This document shows positions 14,462 through 22,172 of a DNA stretch of 25,174 nt, one piece after another. Position 1 is the first letter of the stretch, and every line of letters starts with the position of its first letter. The position numbers and the translations under genes were made by a program. Where the stretch lies: positions 1 to 25,174 of the forward strand of contig JAFSFK010000144.1 in the NCBI GenBank assembly GCA_017435245.1. Reading direction: 5' to 3'. The notes beneath the pieces were generated by a model. The model saw only the letters and a program-made list of their open reading frames with translations, was not told where the DNA came from and did not search any database. The stretch is from Oscillospiraceae bacterium (GTDB lineage Bacteria > Bacillota > Clostridia > Oscillospirales > Oscillospiraceae).

Positions 14462-15625
14462 ATGTATCGAGTACATTATCTGAACAAAATTTCCCAGAAG
14501 GGTACTGCCCTTTGGTCAGAGGATTACCAGACTGCGGAGGCTGTTGAAGAAGCACAGGCAATCATGGTCCGTAGTGCGGCTATGCACGATATGTCATTTT
14601 CTGATAATTTGCTTACGGTTGCCCGTGCCGGTGCAGGCGTAAACAACATTCCGCTGGACCGCTGTGCTGAGCAGGGAATCGTGGTGTTCAATACGCCCGG
14701 TGCCAATGCTAACGGCGTTGTTGAGCTTGCGCTGTGCGGTATGCTGCTGGGCAGCCGTGATATTGTTGGCGGTATTAACTGGGTTCAGACGATCAAGGAC
14801 GATCCCGATGTGGCAAAGAAAGTGGAAAAGGGAAAATCTCAGTTTGCTGGCCACGAAATCCGGCAGAAGAGTCTGGGTGTTATCGGCCTGGGTGCCATTG
14901 GTGGTCCTCTGGCTAACGCTGCCAGAAAGCTGGGTATGCAGGTTTACGGCTGTGACCCCTTTATTTCTATTGATGCTGCCTGGCATTTGGACAGCCATAT
15001 TGTCCGTGTTAAAACCAGAGATGAGATCTATGCCAACAGTGATATTATTACTTTGCACGTTCCGCTTTTGGATGACACCCGGGAGATGATCAATGCGGAG
15101 GCGATCTCCAAGATGAAGGATGGCGTGATCATCCTGAACTTTGCCCGTGATCTTCTTGTGGACGATGATGCAATGGAAGCAGCACTTAAGTCCGGCAAGG
15201 TCAAGCGTTATATTACGGATTTCCCCAACGCTAGAACAGCCGGTATGGAGGGCGTTGTTGCGATCCCGCATCTGGGAGCATCCACGGAGGAATCTGAGGA
15301 TAATTGTGCAAAGATGGCTGTTCGTCAGGTGATGAACTATCTGGAGAACGGTAATATTGTGAATTCTGTGAACTTCCCCAGCTGTGATATGGGTATGTGC
15401 ACAAAGCCTGCCCGTATCTGCATTTTGCACCGCAACATTCCCAATACGCTGAGTCAGTTCACAGGTACGATGGCAGGGGAAAATATTAACATTTCCGACC
15501 TGATCAATCGAAGCAAAGGGGAGTACGCATATACGATGCTGGATTTGGACGCAGTGCCCTCCGATGCTGCAGTCCAGGCGCTGAAGAAAATCGATGGTGT
15601 TCTGCGTGTTCGTATGATTAAATAA
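14462..15625 (+). CDS. serA: D-3-phosphoglycerate dehydrogenase family protein with C-terminal ACT domain
   Basis: 387 residues from ATG 14462, chosen because GGAGG lies eight bases upstream; an in-frame GTG at 14447 would include that site. D-2-hydroxyacid dehydrogenase features: R-A-G-A-G-V-N-N-I (55-63), NAD-binding G-V-I-G-L-G-A-I-G (139-147), R229 in N-F-A-R-D, and H270 in P-H-L-G-A-S-T. Residues 317-387 look like an ACT domain, the usual site of serine feedback. The reaction would be 3-phosphoglycerate to 3-phosphohydroxypyruvate, first step of serine synthesis. The stretch between R229 and H270 is about 11 residues shorter than in E. coli SerA and lacks the usual D-V-F-x-x-E-P; D253 or E263 may replace the catalytic Glu. 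No serC or serB is adjacent. Confidence 0.85.
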   Translation: MYRVHYLNKISQKGTALWSEDYQTAEAVEEAQAIMVRSAAMHDMSFSDNLLTVARAGAGVNNIPLDRCAEQGIVVFNTPGANANGVVELALCGMLLGSRDIVGGINWVQTIKDDPDVAKKVEKGKSQFAGHEIRQKSLGVIGLGAIGGPLANAARKLGMQVYGCDPFISIDAAWHLDSHIVRVKTRDEIYANSDIITLHVPLLDDTREMINAEAISKMKDGVIILNFARDLLVDDDAMEAALKSGKVKRYITDFPNARTAGMEGVVAIPHLGASTEESEDNCAKMAVRQVMNYLENGNIVNSVNFPSCDMGMCTKPARICILHRNIPNTLSQFTGTMAGENINISDLINRSKGEYAYTMLDLDAVPSDAAVQALKKIDGVLRVRMIK

Positions 15626-15629
15626 AATG

Positions 15630-15659
15630 AAGGGTGTCATTCAGACGAATGACACCCTT
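15630..15659 (+). terminator. Bidirectional terminator between serA and proC
   Basis: AAGGGTGTCATT (15630-15641) and AATGACACCCTT (15648-15659) make a perfect 12-bp stem with a CAGACG loop. ACTTTATTT follows on the + strand and CATTTTATTT on the - strand, so both convergent transcripts can end here. Confidence 0.88.
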
Positions 15660-15662
15660 ACT

Positions 15663-16445
15663 TTATTTGCCGAGTTCTATATTTTTCTGATATGCTGCAA
15701 TCACACAGTCCATTACCGCACCACGGAAGCCGTGCTCTTCCAGAGTTTTGACTCCAACAATAGTGCTGCCACCGGGGGAGCAGACAGCGTCTTTTAAAAC
15801 GCCGGGATGCTCACCGGAGCTCAGTACCATTTCTGCAGCGCCGGCCATCGTCATCGCTGCATATTCCATTGCTTTCTTTCTGGGCATACCGCAAGCGACT
15901 GCTCCGTCAGCCAATGCCTCAAGGAACAGATACATATATGCCGGTCCGGAACCCGACAGGGCAGATGCAACATCAATGAGCTTCTCGTCCAGGGCATCCA
16001 TTTTTCCGACAAACTGTAAATCAGCGATCAAATTGTCCAGATCCTCTTGCTGTACAAATTGGTTACAGCAGTACGGAATCATACCTTTTCCAACAGACAC
16101 CGGTGTGTTGGGCATGATCCGAACGATTGGCATTACTCCGGCGAGGGACTCAATTCTCTCGATTTTCAGTCCGGCAGCCATTGTGATGAGCATAGGCTTG
16201 CGCAGCTGCAGGATCTGCTGAATTGGAGCAAGAACATCAGCCATCATTTGCGGCTTGACGGCCAGAAATATGCGATCACATTCATTGGCAATTGTGAAGG
16301 TGTCTGTGTATATGCAACCTAAATCTGCGGCAATTTTCTTCGCATTGCCGCTGCGATCCGTCAGGGCAATATCTGAGGTAGTTTGGGCAAGGGCTTTGGC
16401 AATTGCGCTGCCCATATTACCACAACCAATAAATCCGTATTTCAT
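15663..16445 (-). CDS. proC: Pyrroline-5-carboxylate reductase
   Basis: 260 residues, usual for ProC. It reduces 1-pyrroline-5-carboxylate to proline, the last step of the pathway encoded by the two genes upstream. G-F-I-G-C-G-N-M-G (4-12) is the NAD(P)-binding turn; A-V-K-P-Q follows in the first half. The family signature S-A-L-S-G-S-G-P-A-Y near residue 163 and the late C-S-P-G-G-S-T-I-V-G stretch are diagnostic. It begins eight bases after the proA stop and ends at the shared terminator, closing the proBAC operon. Confidence 0.96.
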   Translation of the reverse strand: MKYGFIGCGNMGSAIAKALAQTTSDIALTDRSGNAKKIAADLGCIYTDTFTIANECDRIFLAVKPQMMADVLAPIQQILQLRKPMLITMAAGLKIERIESLAGVMPIVRIMPNTPVSVGKGMIPYCCNQFVQQEDLDNLIADLQFVGKMDALDEKLIDVASALSGSGPAYMYLFLEALADGAVACGMPRKKAMEYAAMTMAGAAEMVLSSGEHPGVLKDAVCSPGGSTIVGVKTLEEHGFRGAVMDCVIAAYQKNIELGK

Positions 16446-16453
16446 ATGCTACC

Positions 16454-17692
16454 TCACCGAATATGGCCGTTACCTACGATAATGTACTTGTATGTGGTCA
16501 GTTCACGTAGGCCCATGGGACCTCTTGCGTGAAGCTTTTGGGTGGAAATGCCCATTTCACAGCCAAGACCAAACTCGCCACCGTCTGTAAATCTGGTAGA
16601 TGCATTAACATATACCGCCGCACTGTCCACGCCGGCAGTAAATGCGTTGATTGCTGTTTCGCAGGAAGCGACGATGGCCTCGCTGTGGCCGGTAGAATGC
16701 TGGGCAATGTGCTGTACTGCTTCTTCAACACCGCTGACGCATTTGACTGCCAGAATAAAATCAAGAAATTCGGTGCTGAAATCCTCATCCTTGGCTGCAG
16801 TGCCGGGAATAATCTCCAGCGCTTCCTTGTCAAGGCGCAGTTCTACAGGTATGTTTCTGTCCAATACCAATCGTTGATGGAGTGCAGGCAGGAACTTGTC
16901 TGCAACAGACCGATCAACCAACAGAACCTCTTCGGCGTTGCATACACTGGGACGGCTGGTTTTGGCGTTTTCTACGATTTTTAAAGCCATATCCAGGTCT
17001 GCGCTTCCATCGACGTAAACGTGACAGATACCGGTGCCCGTGGCAATGCACGGAACCGTTGCCTGGCGAACACAGGCGTTGATGAGACCGGCACCGCCCC
17101 GAGGAATCAAAATGTCCACATAACCGTTGGCGGTCATCAATGCGGTTGCACTTTCACGGGAGGTGTCGCTGACAAGGTTGATAGCGTTTTCAGTGATCCC
17201 AGCAGACCGCAGACCGTCCCGCAAAGCTGCCACTATGGCTTGAGCGGAACGGAATGCCTCTTTACCGCCACGCAGGACACACACGTTGCCACTCTTCAAA
17301 GCCAGTGCTGCTGCGTCACTGGTGACGTTGGGGCGGCTTTCGTAAATGATAGCGATCACGCCGACAGGGACAGAAACTTTGCGTATCAAAAGTCCATCCT
17401 GACGGGTATGCTCATCCAGGATCCTGCCGACAGGATCAGGTAGCTGTGCAACCTCACGAATACCCTTTGCCATACCGGCAATACGTTCCTCATTCAGCTT
17501 CAACCGGTCCAGCATAACCGGTGCGATCACACCCGTAGCTGCCTCCAGATCGGCAGCATTTGCTTCTAAGATAGCATCCTTATGGCGCAGCAGCGCATCA
17601 GCCATTGCGTGCATTGCCGCATTCTTTTCCTGGGTAGTTAATGCGGATACTTCCGCTTTTGCTGCCTTGGCAGCTTTCAGCATTTCAATCAT
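16454..17692 (-). CDS. proA: Glutamate-5-semialdehyde dehydrogenase (gamma-glutamyl phosphate reductase)
   Basis: 412 residues, typical length. It converts gamma-glutamyl phosphate to glutamate semialdehyde with NADPH. Landmarks: [10 protein letters not shown] (117-126), [14 protein letters not shown] (132-145), I-P-R-G-G (196-200) and the catalytic C251 in R-P-S-V-C-N-A-E-E. The ATG overlaps the proB stop by four bases (ATGA), so translation is coupled and ProB and ProA are made together, as expected for an unstable intermediate passed between the two enzymes. Confidence 0.96.
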   Translation of the reverse strand: MIEMLKAAKAAKAEVSALTTQEKNAAMHAMADALLRHKDAILEANAADLEAATGVIAPVMLDRLKLNEERIAGMAKGIREVAQLPDPVGRILDEHTRQDGLLIRKVSVPVGVIAIIYESRPNVTSDAAALALKSGNVCVLRGGKEAFRSAQAIVAALRDGLRSAGITENAINLVSDTSRESATALMTANGYVDILIPRGGAGLINACVRQATVPCIATGTGICHVYVDGSADLDMALKIVENAKTSRPSVCNAEEVLLVDRSVADKFLPALHQRLVLDRNIPVELRLDKEALEIIPGTAAKDEDFSTEFLDFILAVKCVSGVEEAVQHIAQHSTGHSEAIVASCETAINAFTAGVDSAAVYVNASTRFTDGGEFGLGCEMGISTQKLHARGPMGLRELTTYKYIIVGNGHIR

Positions 17693-18459
17693 TGCATTTT
17701 CTCCGTAAATGTTGTGCCGACATTCTTGCCGTCAAGAATGTCATAAAGATTGGCGGGATCATTGCCATTGGTGATCACCATATCACAGCCGCAGGCAAGA
17801 CAAATCTTTGCGGCCTGGAGCTTTGTGACCATGCCACCTGTTCCGAGGGAACAGCTGCTGCCGCCGGCGAGGGCAAATATGGCATCATCCACTTTGCTGG
17901 CATAACGGATCAGTTGGGCATCCGGATTGGTATGGGGATCCGCTGTGTACAATCCGTCGATATCAGAAAGCAAAATCAGTTTGTCGGCTTTTACACTCTC
18001 CGCAACAAAAGCGGCGAGGGTATCATTGTCACCGATCACGATCTCATCCGTTGCAACGGTATCATTTTCGTTGATAATGGGGATAGCGCCCAGGTCCAAT
18101 AGCTTGTTCAGTGTGTTGCTGAAATTGGTATGCCGCACATCATTGGCAACATCGTCTCCTGTGATCAGCAGCTGTCCGACCGTATGATTATATTCACTGA
18201 AGAGCTTGTCGTATGTATACATCAGTTCGCATTGACCCACTGCTGCAGATGCCTGTTTCGTGGGAATATCCGTGGGGCGCTGGCGTAGACCTAATTTTCC
18301 GACTCCCATACCGATCGCACCGGAGGAAACGATAATGACCTCGTGTCCGGCATTCTTGATATCACTGATGGCTTTGCACAGTTCCTCTACTCTGCGGATG
18401 TTCAAATGTCCGGTGGAATGTGCAAGGGTACTGGTTCCGATTTTAATTACAATGCGCAC
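17689..18459 (-). CDS. proB: Glutamate 5-kinase without PUA domain
   Basis: 256 residues from GTG 18459, chosen because AAGGAGG lies seven bases upstream and ProB sequence begins at [10 protein letters not shown]. An in-frame upstream start at 18522 would add 21 residues unlike the family. ProB phosphorylates glutamate, first step of proline synthesis and usual target of proline feedback. The amino-acid kinase domain is complete: [20 protein letters not shown] and I-G-D-N-D-T-L-A-A. The C-terminal PUA domain of the E. coli enzyme (367 residues) is missing, a form known in other bacteria. First gene of proBAC. Confidence 0.95.
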   Translation of the reverse strand: MRIVIKIGTSTLAHSTGHLNIRRVEELCKAISDIKNAGHEVIIVSSGAIGMGVGKLGLRQRPTDIPTKQASAAVGQCELMYTYDKLFSEYNHTVGQLLITGDDVANDVRHTNFSNTLNKLLDLGAIPIINENDTVATDEIVIGDNDTLAAFVAESVKADKLILLSDIDGLYTADPHTNPDAQLIRYASKVDDAIFALAGGSSCSLGTGGMVTKLQAAKICLACGCDMVITNGNDPANLYDILDGKNVGTTFTEKMQ

Positions 18460-18481
18460 AACCACACCTCCTTTTCGCACT

Positions 18482-18487
18482 ATTATA
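18482..18487 (-). promoter_or_regulatory. -10 box of the proBAC promoter
   Basis: TATAAT on the - strand, 23 bases upstream of the proB start. The -35 region is weak (TTTATT, 17 bases upstream), so an activator or another element may contribute. Confidence 0.5.
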
Positions 18488-18628
18488 ACGCCATTGTCCA
18501 GATAAATAAAGAGGAAAGTCAAATGTTTTTCATGACCTGTCGTATTTTTTGCGTCATTTACTGGAATTTAACCAATTTGTAGTGCTGGATTTTCGGCGTT
18601 TTTCCTATGTGATTTTTCGGGAAATCTA

Positions 18629-18637
18629 TGCTATAAT
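18629..18637 (+). promoter_or_regulatory. Extended -10 promoter of the carD-like gene
   Basis: TGC then TATAAT (18632-18637), a TGn-extended -10 with no good -35. The transcript would begin about 18644 and carry a leader containing ATATCGT and ACGATAT inverted repeats before the ribosome binding site. Confidence 0.6.
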
Positions 18638-18691
18638 CACAATATCGTCCAATGATAGTGTATATACTACGATATGAAAGGAGCGGGTCTT

Positions 18692-19195
18692 GTGTTTCAG
18701 CAAGGAGAGCAGGTCGTATATGGGGTTCACGGTGTGTGCAGGATTCTGGAGATTGAGCAGCGGGTCGTCAATCGGGTCAAGACGGACTATTACGTGCTGA
18801 GTCCTCTGGAACAGACAGAAACCCGCTTTTATATTCCGGTACATAATCAGCTTGCGGTAGCGAAACTGCGTCCGATGCTCACAAGGCAGCAGCTGGATGA
18901 GCTGCTTCGTTCTGACAGCGCTGAACTAAGCGCTTGGATTGCGGATGAAAACCAGCGTAAACAGCGCTATCGTGAACTGATCGGAAGCGGTGACCGGGCG
19001 GCGCTGATCTCTATGGTCCGGTCGCTGCACAAACACAAAGCTGATCAGATCGCATCCGGAAAGAAATTTCACCAGTGTGATGAGAATTTTTTGCGGGATG
19101 CAGAAAGAATGTTGCGTTCGGAGTTTTCTCTCGTTCTTGGAATACCTCAAGGGGAAGTTGCCGTCTATATTAAAAGTATTATCGAGTCTGACTGA
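18692..19195 (+). CDS. CarD-family transcriptional regulator
   Basis: About 167 residues. The N-terminal F-Q-Q-G-E-Q-V-V-Y-G-V-H-G-V-C-R-I is the RNA-polymerase-interacting domain (Tudor-like, about 1-60) of CarD/CdnL proteins, and the rest is the helical DNA-binding part. CarD proteins bind the RNA polymerase beta subunit and stabilise open complexes, often at rRNA and tRNA promoters. I chose GTG 18692 because AAGGAG lies eight bases upstream and the protein then starts M-F-Q as in relatives; ATG 18674 would place that ribosome binding site inside the gene. It diverges from proBAC and ends at the inverted-repeat element. Confidence 0.88.
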   Translation: MFQQGEQVVYGVHGVCRILEIEQRVVNRVKTDYYVLSPLEQTETRFYIPVHNQLAVAKLRPMLTRQQLDELLRSDSAELSAWIADENQRKQRYRELIGSGDRAALISMVRSLHKHKADQIASGKKFHQCDENFLRDAERMLRSEFSLVLGIPQGEVAVYIKSIIESD

Positions 19196-19196
19196 G

Positions 19197-19500
19197 AAAG
19201 GTGCTGCGTCTGGGCAACACTCCGTAAGGAATTATCGCCTGAAAAAGGCGTTTATTCGCACCATACTGCGTCAAAAATGCTCGTAATACACAAAGTATTA
19301 CTGCGCTTTTTTCCTTGTCTGGCACGAATCTTCGTATTTTTCAGGTGCTTCGCAGTTTTAAAGTGGAAGTTTTTCGCATAAACAAATAACAAAATTCCCG
19401 GAATGCTGACGCATTTCGGAAATTTTTTATGCGGTTTAGGTGGAAAAGAGCCGTTCAAAACCGATACTTCCTTGCGAAGTGTCGCCCTTGCAGCACCTTT
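19197..19500. repeat. 304-bp MITE-like element with long imperfect terminal inverted repeats
   Basis: This non-coding stretch fills the whole gap between carD and the bile salt hydrolase gene. AAAGGTGCTGC (19197-19207) is mirrored by GCAGCACCTTT (19490-19500). The match goes on for about 40 bases with a 2-base indel, through ACTCCGTAAGGAA against ACTTCGCAAGGAA read from the other end, to TATCG on both arms. Inside are smaller hairpins: CGCCTgaaaAAGGCG near 19236, GTAATACacaaaGTATTAC near 19285, and AAAATTCCCGGAATGC with GCATTTCGGAAATTTT at 19391-19426. No open frame of note is inside. It could be a mobile miniature element or a structured RNA/terminator. No clear target-site duplication was seen. 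Confidence 0.6.
19391..19428 (+). terminator. Terminator-like hairpin inside the inverted-repeat element
   Basis: AAAATTCCCGGAATGC (19391-19406) pairs with GCATTTCGGAAATTTT (19411-19426) over 16 positions with wobble, around TGAC, and runs into TTTTTT. It could end carD transcripts. Confidence 0.5.
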
Positions 19501-20472
19501 TTAGTTTATCATTTCTATTTGTTGATCCCAGATCAACGGATATATTTTGAACGCAGAACCGTTAAGATCTTCTTTATGCATATCAACACCGGTAATCTGA
19601 CGGTTTTCGTAGGTGGTATAGTAATAGATGCCCTTGTCCGTATTACAGCAACTTGAATATACGGTCTGTTCGAATTTGCTTCCGGCCTGTACACAGCCCT
19701 TAGTTTGTGCCACAGAATCAAGAATATGAAAAAATTGGCTGATGCCGGATTGTTCCTCCGGCTGACATACCGAGTTGAGCTTTGTAAATGCAGCTCTGAC
19801 AAATCTTGATGATGAGGACAGATCTCCGGGAAGTCCCAGTGCACCCATACCACGGCTGTAAGGTGCGAGCTCAATATGGTTGGAGAACCGGTTTTCAGGT
19901 TCATTGGGGGTTAAATTCAAAAATTCCGAAAGATGCTGCAAGTGATATTCAAAGGGCGGATTGTTGGTTAGCACACCAACTGGGTTGTCGTAGACTTTCA
20001 GTCCTTCTGCTACAGATTCGACAGTGAGGCAACCGTTAGCATCCGCAATGATCCAGTGGAGCGGCGACAAGGGGAAATCCTTGCTGAAGGGGATGTTTAC
20101 GATATTTGCGTTTTTTAAAAGCTCTCTGGCATCGTCAACCGTCTTGCATTGCCCTAGGATCCATGGGATAAATTCAAAGGGGGTGACATTGTGCATAGAT
20201 GGCTTAGGATCGTGATATACAGCATTGCCGGGAAAATTCAGACCTGCCATAGCCAGACCTGTTTCATTTGCAGCATCATAATATAATGGGTAATTATTTT
20301 CGTTGATTGCAATACCGATCATTGCGTAGTGACGCATCATTGGTTTCTCACATTGAAACATAAAAGGGAAACTTCTTGGTGTGATGGTTACTGCTTCCCC
20401 CAGGGAATACTCCAGATCCAGATTGCGTCCGAAGTAATGATCCTTTGTTTTGAAAGTAACGGCTGTGCACAT
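19501..20472 (-). CDS. bsh: Choloylglycine (bile salt) hydrolase family protein
   Basis: 323 residues, the usual size. Catalytic residues of the Ntn-hydrolase are all visible: C2 as nucleophile after Met removal, R16 and D19 in G-R-N-L-D, N79 in G-L-N-F-P, N170 in G-V-L-T-N-N-P, and R223 in S-S-R-F-V-R. The loop at 205-217 reads Y-S-R-G-M-G-A-L-G-L-P-G-D, which matches bile salt hydrolases rather than penicillin V acylases. The enzyme would cleave glycine or taurine from conjugated bile salts in the cytoplasm; no signal peptide is seen. GGAGGG precedes the ATG. It is a single gene, divergent from the HD-domain gene. Confidence 0.9.
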   Translation of the reverse strand: MCTAVTFKTKDHYFGRNLDLEYSLGEAVTITPRSFPFMFQCEKPMMRHYAMIGIAINENNYPLYYDAANETGLAMAGLNFPGNAVYHDPKPSMHNVTPFEFIPWILGQCKTVDDARELLKNANIVNIPFSKDFPLSPLHWIIADANGCLTVESVAEGLKVYDNPVGVLTNNPPFEYHLQHLSEFLNLTPNEPENRFSNHIELAPYSRGMGALGLPGDLSSSSRFVRAAFTKLNSVCQPEEQSGISQFFHILDSVAQTKGCVQAGSKFEQTVYSSCCNTDKGIYYYTTYENRQITGVDMHKEDLNGSAFKIYPLIWDQQIEMIN

Positions 20473-20549
20473 ATTGATCCCTCCTGTAAACAGTATGCCA
20501 CCGGCGAACTGCAGATTTGCAAAATCTTTGTAAAGAAATTAAAAAATAC

Positions 20550-20578
20550 TTTTGGTATTTTGACATATGTGTTATACT
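20550..20578 (+). promoter_or_regulatory. Extended -10 promoter of the HD-domain gene
   Basis: TTTTGG (20550-20555, weak -35), 17-base spacer ending in TGT, then TATACT (20573-20578). The start codon follows at 20598 behind AGGAGG. Confidence 0.5.
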
Positions 20579-20597
20579 TCCGGTAGGAGGTGGGTAT

Positions 20598-21257
20598 ATG
20601 CTCACATATGAAGCGGTAAAGAACAGTGAAGCGATCAGGACCTATATTATCCGTGCTGACGAATCTCTGGCAGCTTTGGGATTCACGGAGCATAGCTTTG
20701 CTCACGTTGTCCATGTGGCTGAGACGGCCGGTTATATTCTGCACACCCTTGGTTATGATGATCGCACGGTTGAGATCGCTAAGATCGCCGGATATCTCCA
20801 TGATATCGGAAATCTGGTCAACAGAAAAGAGCATTCACAATCCGGTGCAGTGATGGCGTGGAGCATCTTAAATGATATGCATTGTGACCCGGCGGAAATG
20901 GCTACGATCGTTACGGCAATCGGAAATCACGATGAGGGAACCGGTGTTCCTGTGAACGCAGTTGCTGCGGCGTTGATTTTGGCGGATAAGGCAGATGTAC
21001 GCTGGACCCGTGTGCGTAATACGGACAGTACGACCTTTGATATTCACGATCGGGTGAATTATTCTGTTAAAAAATCTGCCTTGAAGATCAACGAGGAAAA
21101 AACACTGGTTAAGCTGAAATTGACTGTAGATACAAAACTCGGTTCAGTGATGGATTATTTTGAAATATTTATGGGTCGTATGCTTTTATGCCGCAAGGCA
21201 GCGGAAAAACTGGGACTGCAGTTTAAGCTGATCATTAACGAGCAGCAGCTTGTATAA
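20598..21257 (+). CDS. HD-domain metal-dependent phosphohydrolase
   Basis: 219 residues from ATG 20598, which follows AGGAGG; an in-frame upstream start at 20517 would overlap the promoter. HD-superfamily ligands are in order: H36, H68-D69 (L-H-D-I-G-N), H79, H111 in G-N-H-D-E-G-T-G, and D130 in I-L-A-D-K-A-D. The extra spaced histidines resemble the HD-GYP arrangement, but the G-Y-P motif itself is absent. Likely substrate is a nucleotide or cyclic nucleotide; it cannot be named. The next gene starts 13 bases downstream, so the two are probably an operon. Confidence 0.8.
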   Translation: MLTYEAVKNSEAIRTYIIRADESLAALGFTEHSFAHVVHVAETAGYILHTLGYDDRTVEIAKIAGYLHDIGNLVNRKEHSQSGAVMAWSILNDMHCDPAEMATIVTAIGNHDEGTGVPVNAVAAALILADKADVRWTRVRNTDSTTFDIHDRVNYSVKKSALKINEEKTLVKLKLTVDTKLGSVMDYFEIFMGRMLLCRKAAEKLGLQFKLIINEQQLV

Positions 21258-21270
21258 AGGAGAGGAATAT

Positions 21271-22137
21271 ATGCACTATCTTTCGTTTACGACCACCGGA
21301 TGCTGGGACCAGGCAGAGGGCTTCGGATGTGCCAGCCTGGGGCTGCCCGGTCTTTGCGATAATTTTGAGAATCGGGTGCGCAACTATAAGTCGGCACTGG
21401 AGTCGATTATGATTACCGGCAGCTATGAGGATATTCTTTTCAATGCCAGGGAGGCTGTGAGCCAGCAGGATGTATATGCCGCAATCGTTGTATTTGGCAA
21501 CGCCGGCGGTGAGAACACATTCTTGGAAGCATTACAGAAGATCGTCACTTGTCCGATGGTTGGCGGTGGTGCCGCCATCGACGGAGCTACCGGCCGCAGT
21601 GGATTGATTCCAGGCGCAGGTCAGGCGGCAGTGCTGCTGATTACAGATGACCGGTTTACATATGAAGCGAAAACAGAGTGTATTCACAGCGATATTCTCG
21701 AAGAATGTACGGTTAAGGCTTCAGATCCGAGAACATTGCTGACCATCAATGGTATCGCTGCTTCACAGTATTTGCAGAATAAGAAAGCAGAATTGGGCTT
21801 GTCGCAGACAGATTTCGAGCATCTTACCCTGTCGGATATGCGAAACGTTAATGCGCATTTGTCCTGTGTTGACGGTGTGATCAAAAGCGGTCGTGATGTG
21901 ACGGAGAAAATGCTGCTGCGGTATGTCCCCCAGGATGCGGTATACGAAAAGATGTATCGATTCTACAATGATCCCGATGCCATCGTATTTGGATGCGCAG
22001 GTCTTTCGGGGCTGTTGGACAGGCCTTTGCAAACACCGTCTTTGGGACTGTTTCTGTTTGGCGAGGTATGCACCGTTGATGGTGTGGCAGAATTTGGAAA
22101 TCTGATGCTGAGCAAACTTGTGATCCGGTCGAAATAA
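21271..22137 (+). CDS. Compact FIST-like (sensory) domain protein
   Basis: 288 residues from ATG 21271 with GGAGAGG upstream. The end (L-L-D-R-P-L-Q-T-P-S-L-G-L-F-L-F-G-E-V-C-T-V-D-G-V-A-E-F, split here for reading) resembles the F-x-F-G-E-I-x-x-V-x-G-V-x-E-F core of FIST_C domains, and P-M-V-G-G-G-A-A-I-D-G near residue 97 fits the FIST_N part. FIST proteins are thought to sense small molecules, perhaps amino acids, usually as input to signalling proteins. Here there is no output domain; the upstream HD-domain hydrolase is the obvious candidate partner (inference). Followed by a strong terminator. Confidence 0.6.
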   Translation: MHYLSFTTTGCWDQAEGFGCASLGLPGLCDNFENRVRNYKSALESIMITGSYEDILFNAREAVSQQDVYAAIVVFGNAGGENTFLEALQKIVTCPMVGGGAAIDGATGRSGLIPGAGQAAVLLITDDRFTYEAKTECIHSDILEECTVKASDPRTLLTINGIAASQYLQNKKAELGLSQTDFEHLTLSDMRNVNAHLSCVDGVIKSGRDVTEKMLLRYVPQDAVYEKMYRFYNDPDAIVFGCAGLSGLLDRPLQTPSLGLFLFGEVCTVDGVAEFGNLMLSKLVIRSK

Positions 22138-22141
22138 TAGA

Positions 22142-22168
22142 ACCGCCTCCGGGAAAACCGGAGGCGGT
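22142..22168 (+). terminator. Terminator between the FIST-like and DUF2079 genes
   Basis: ACCGCCTCCGG (22142-22152) pairs perfectly with CCGGAGGCGGT (22158-22168) around GAAAA, between convergent stop codons. T-tails are short (AAGTTTATG), but the 11-bp G+C-rich stem is strong. Confidence 0.8.
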
Positions 22169-22172
22169 AAGT

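Noticed and set aside
20559..20578. TTGACA as -35 of the HD-domain gene
   Set aside because: It lies only 8 bases before TATACT, too close; the TGT-extended -10 explains the promoter better.
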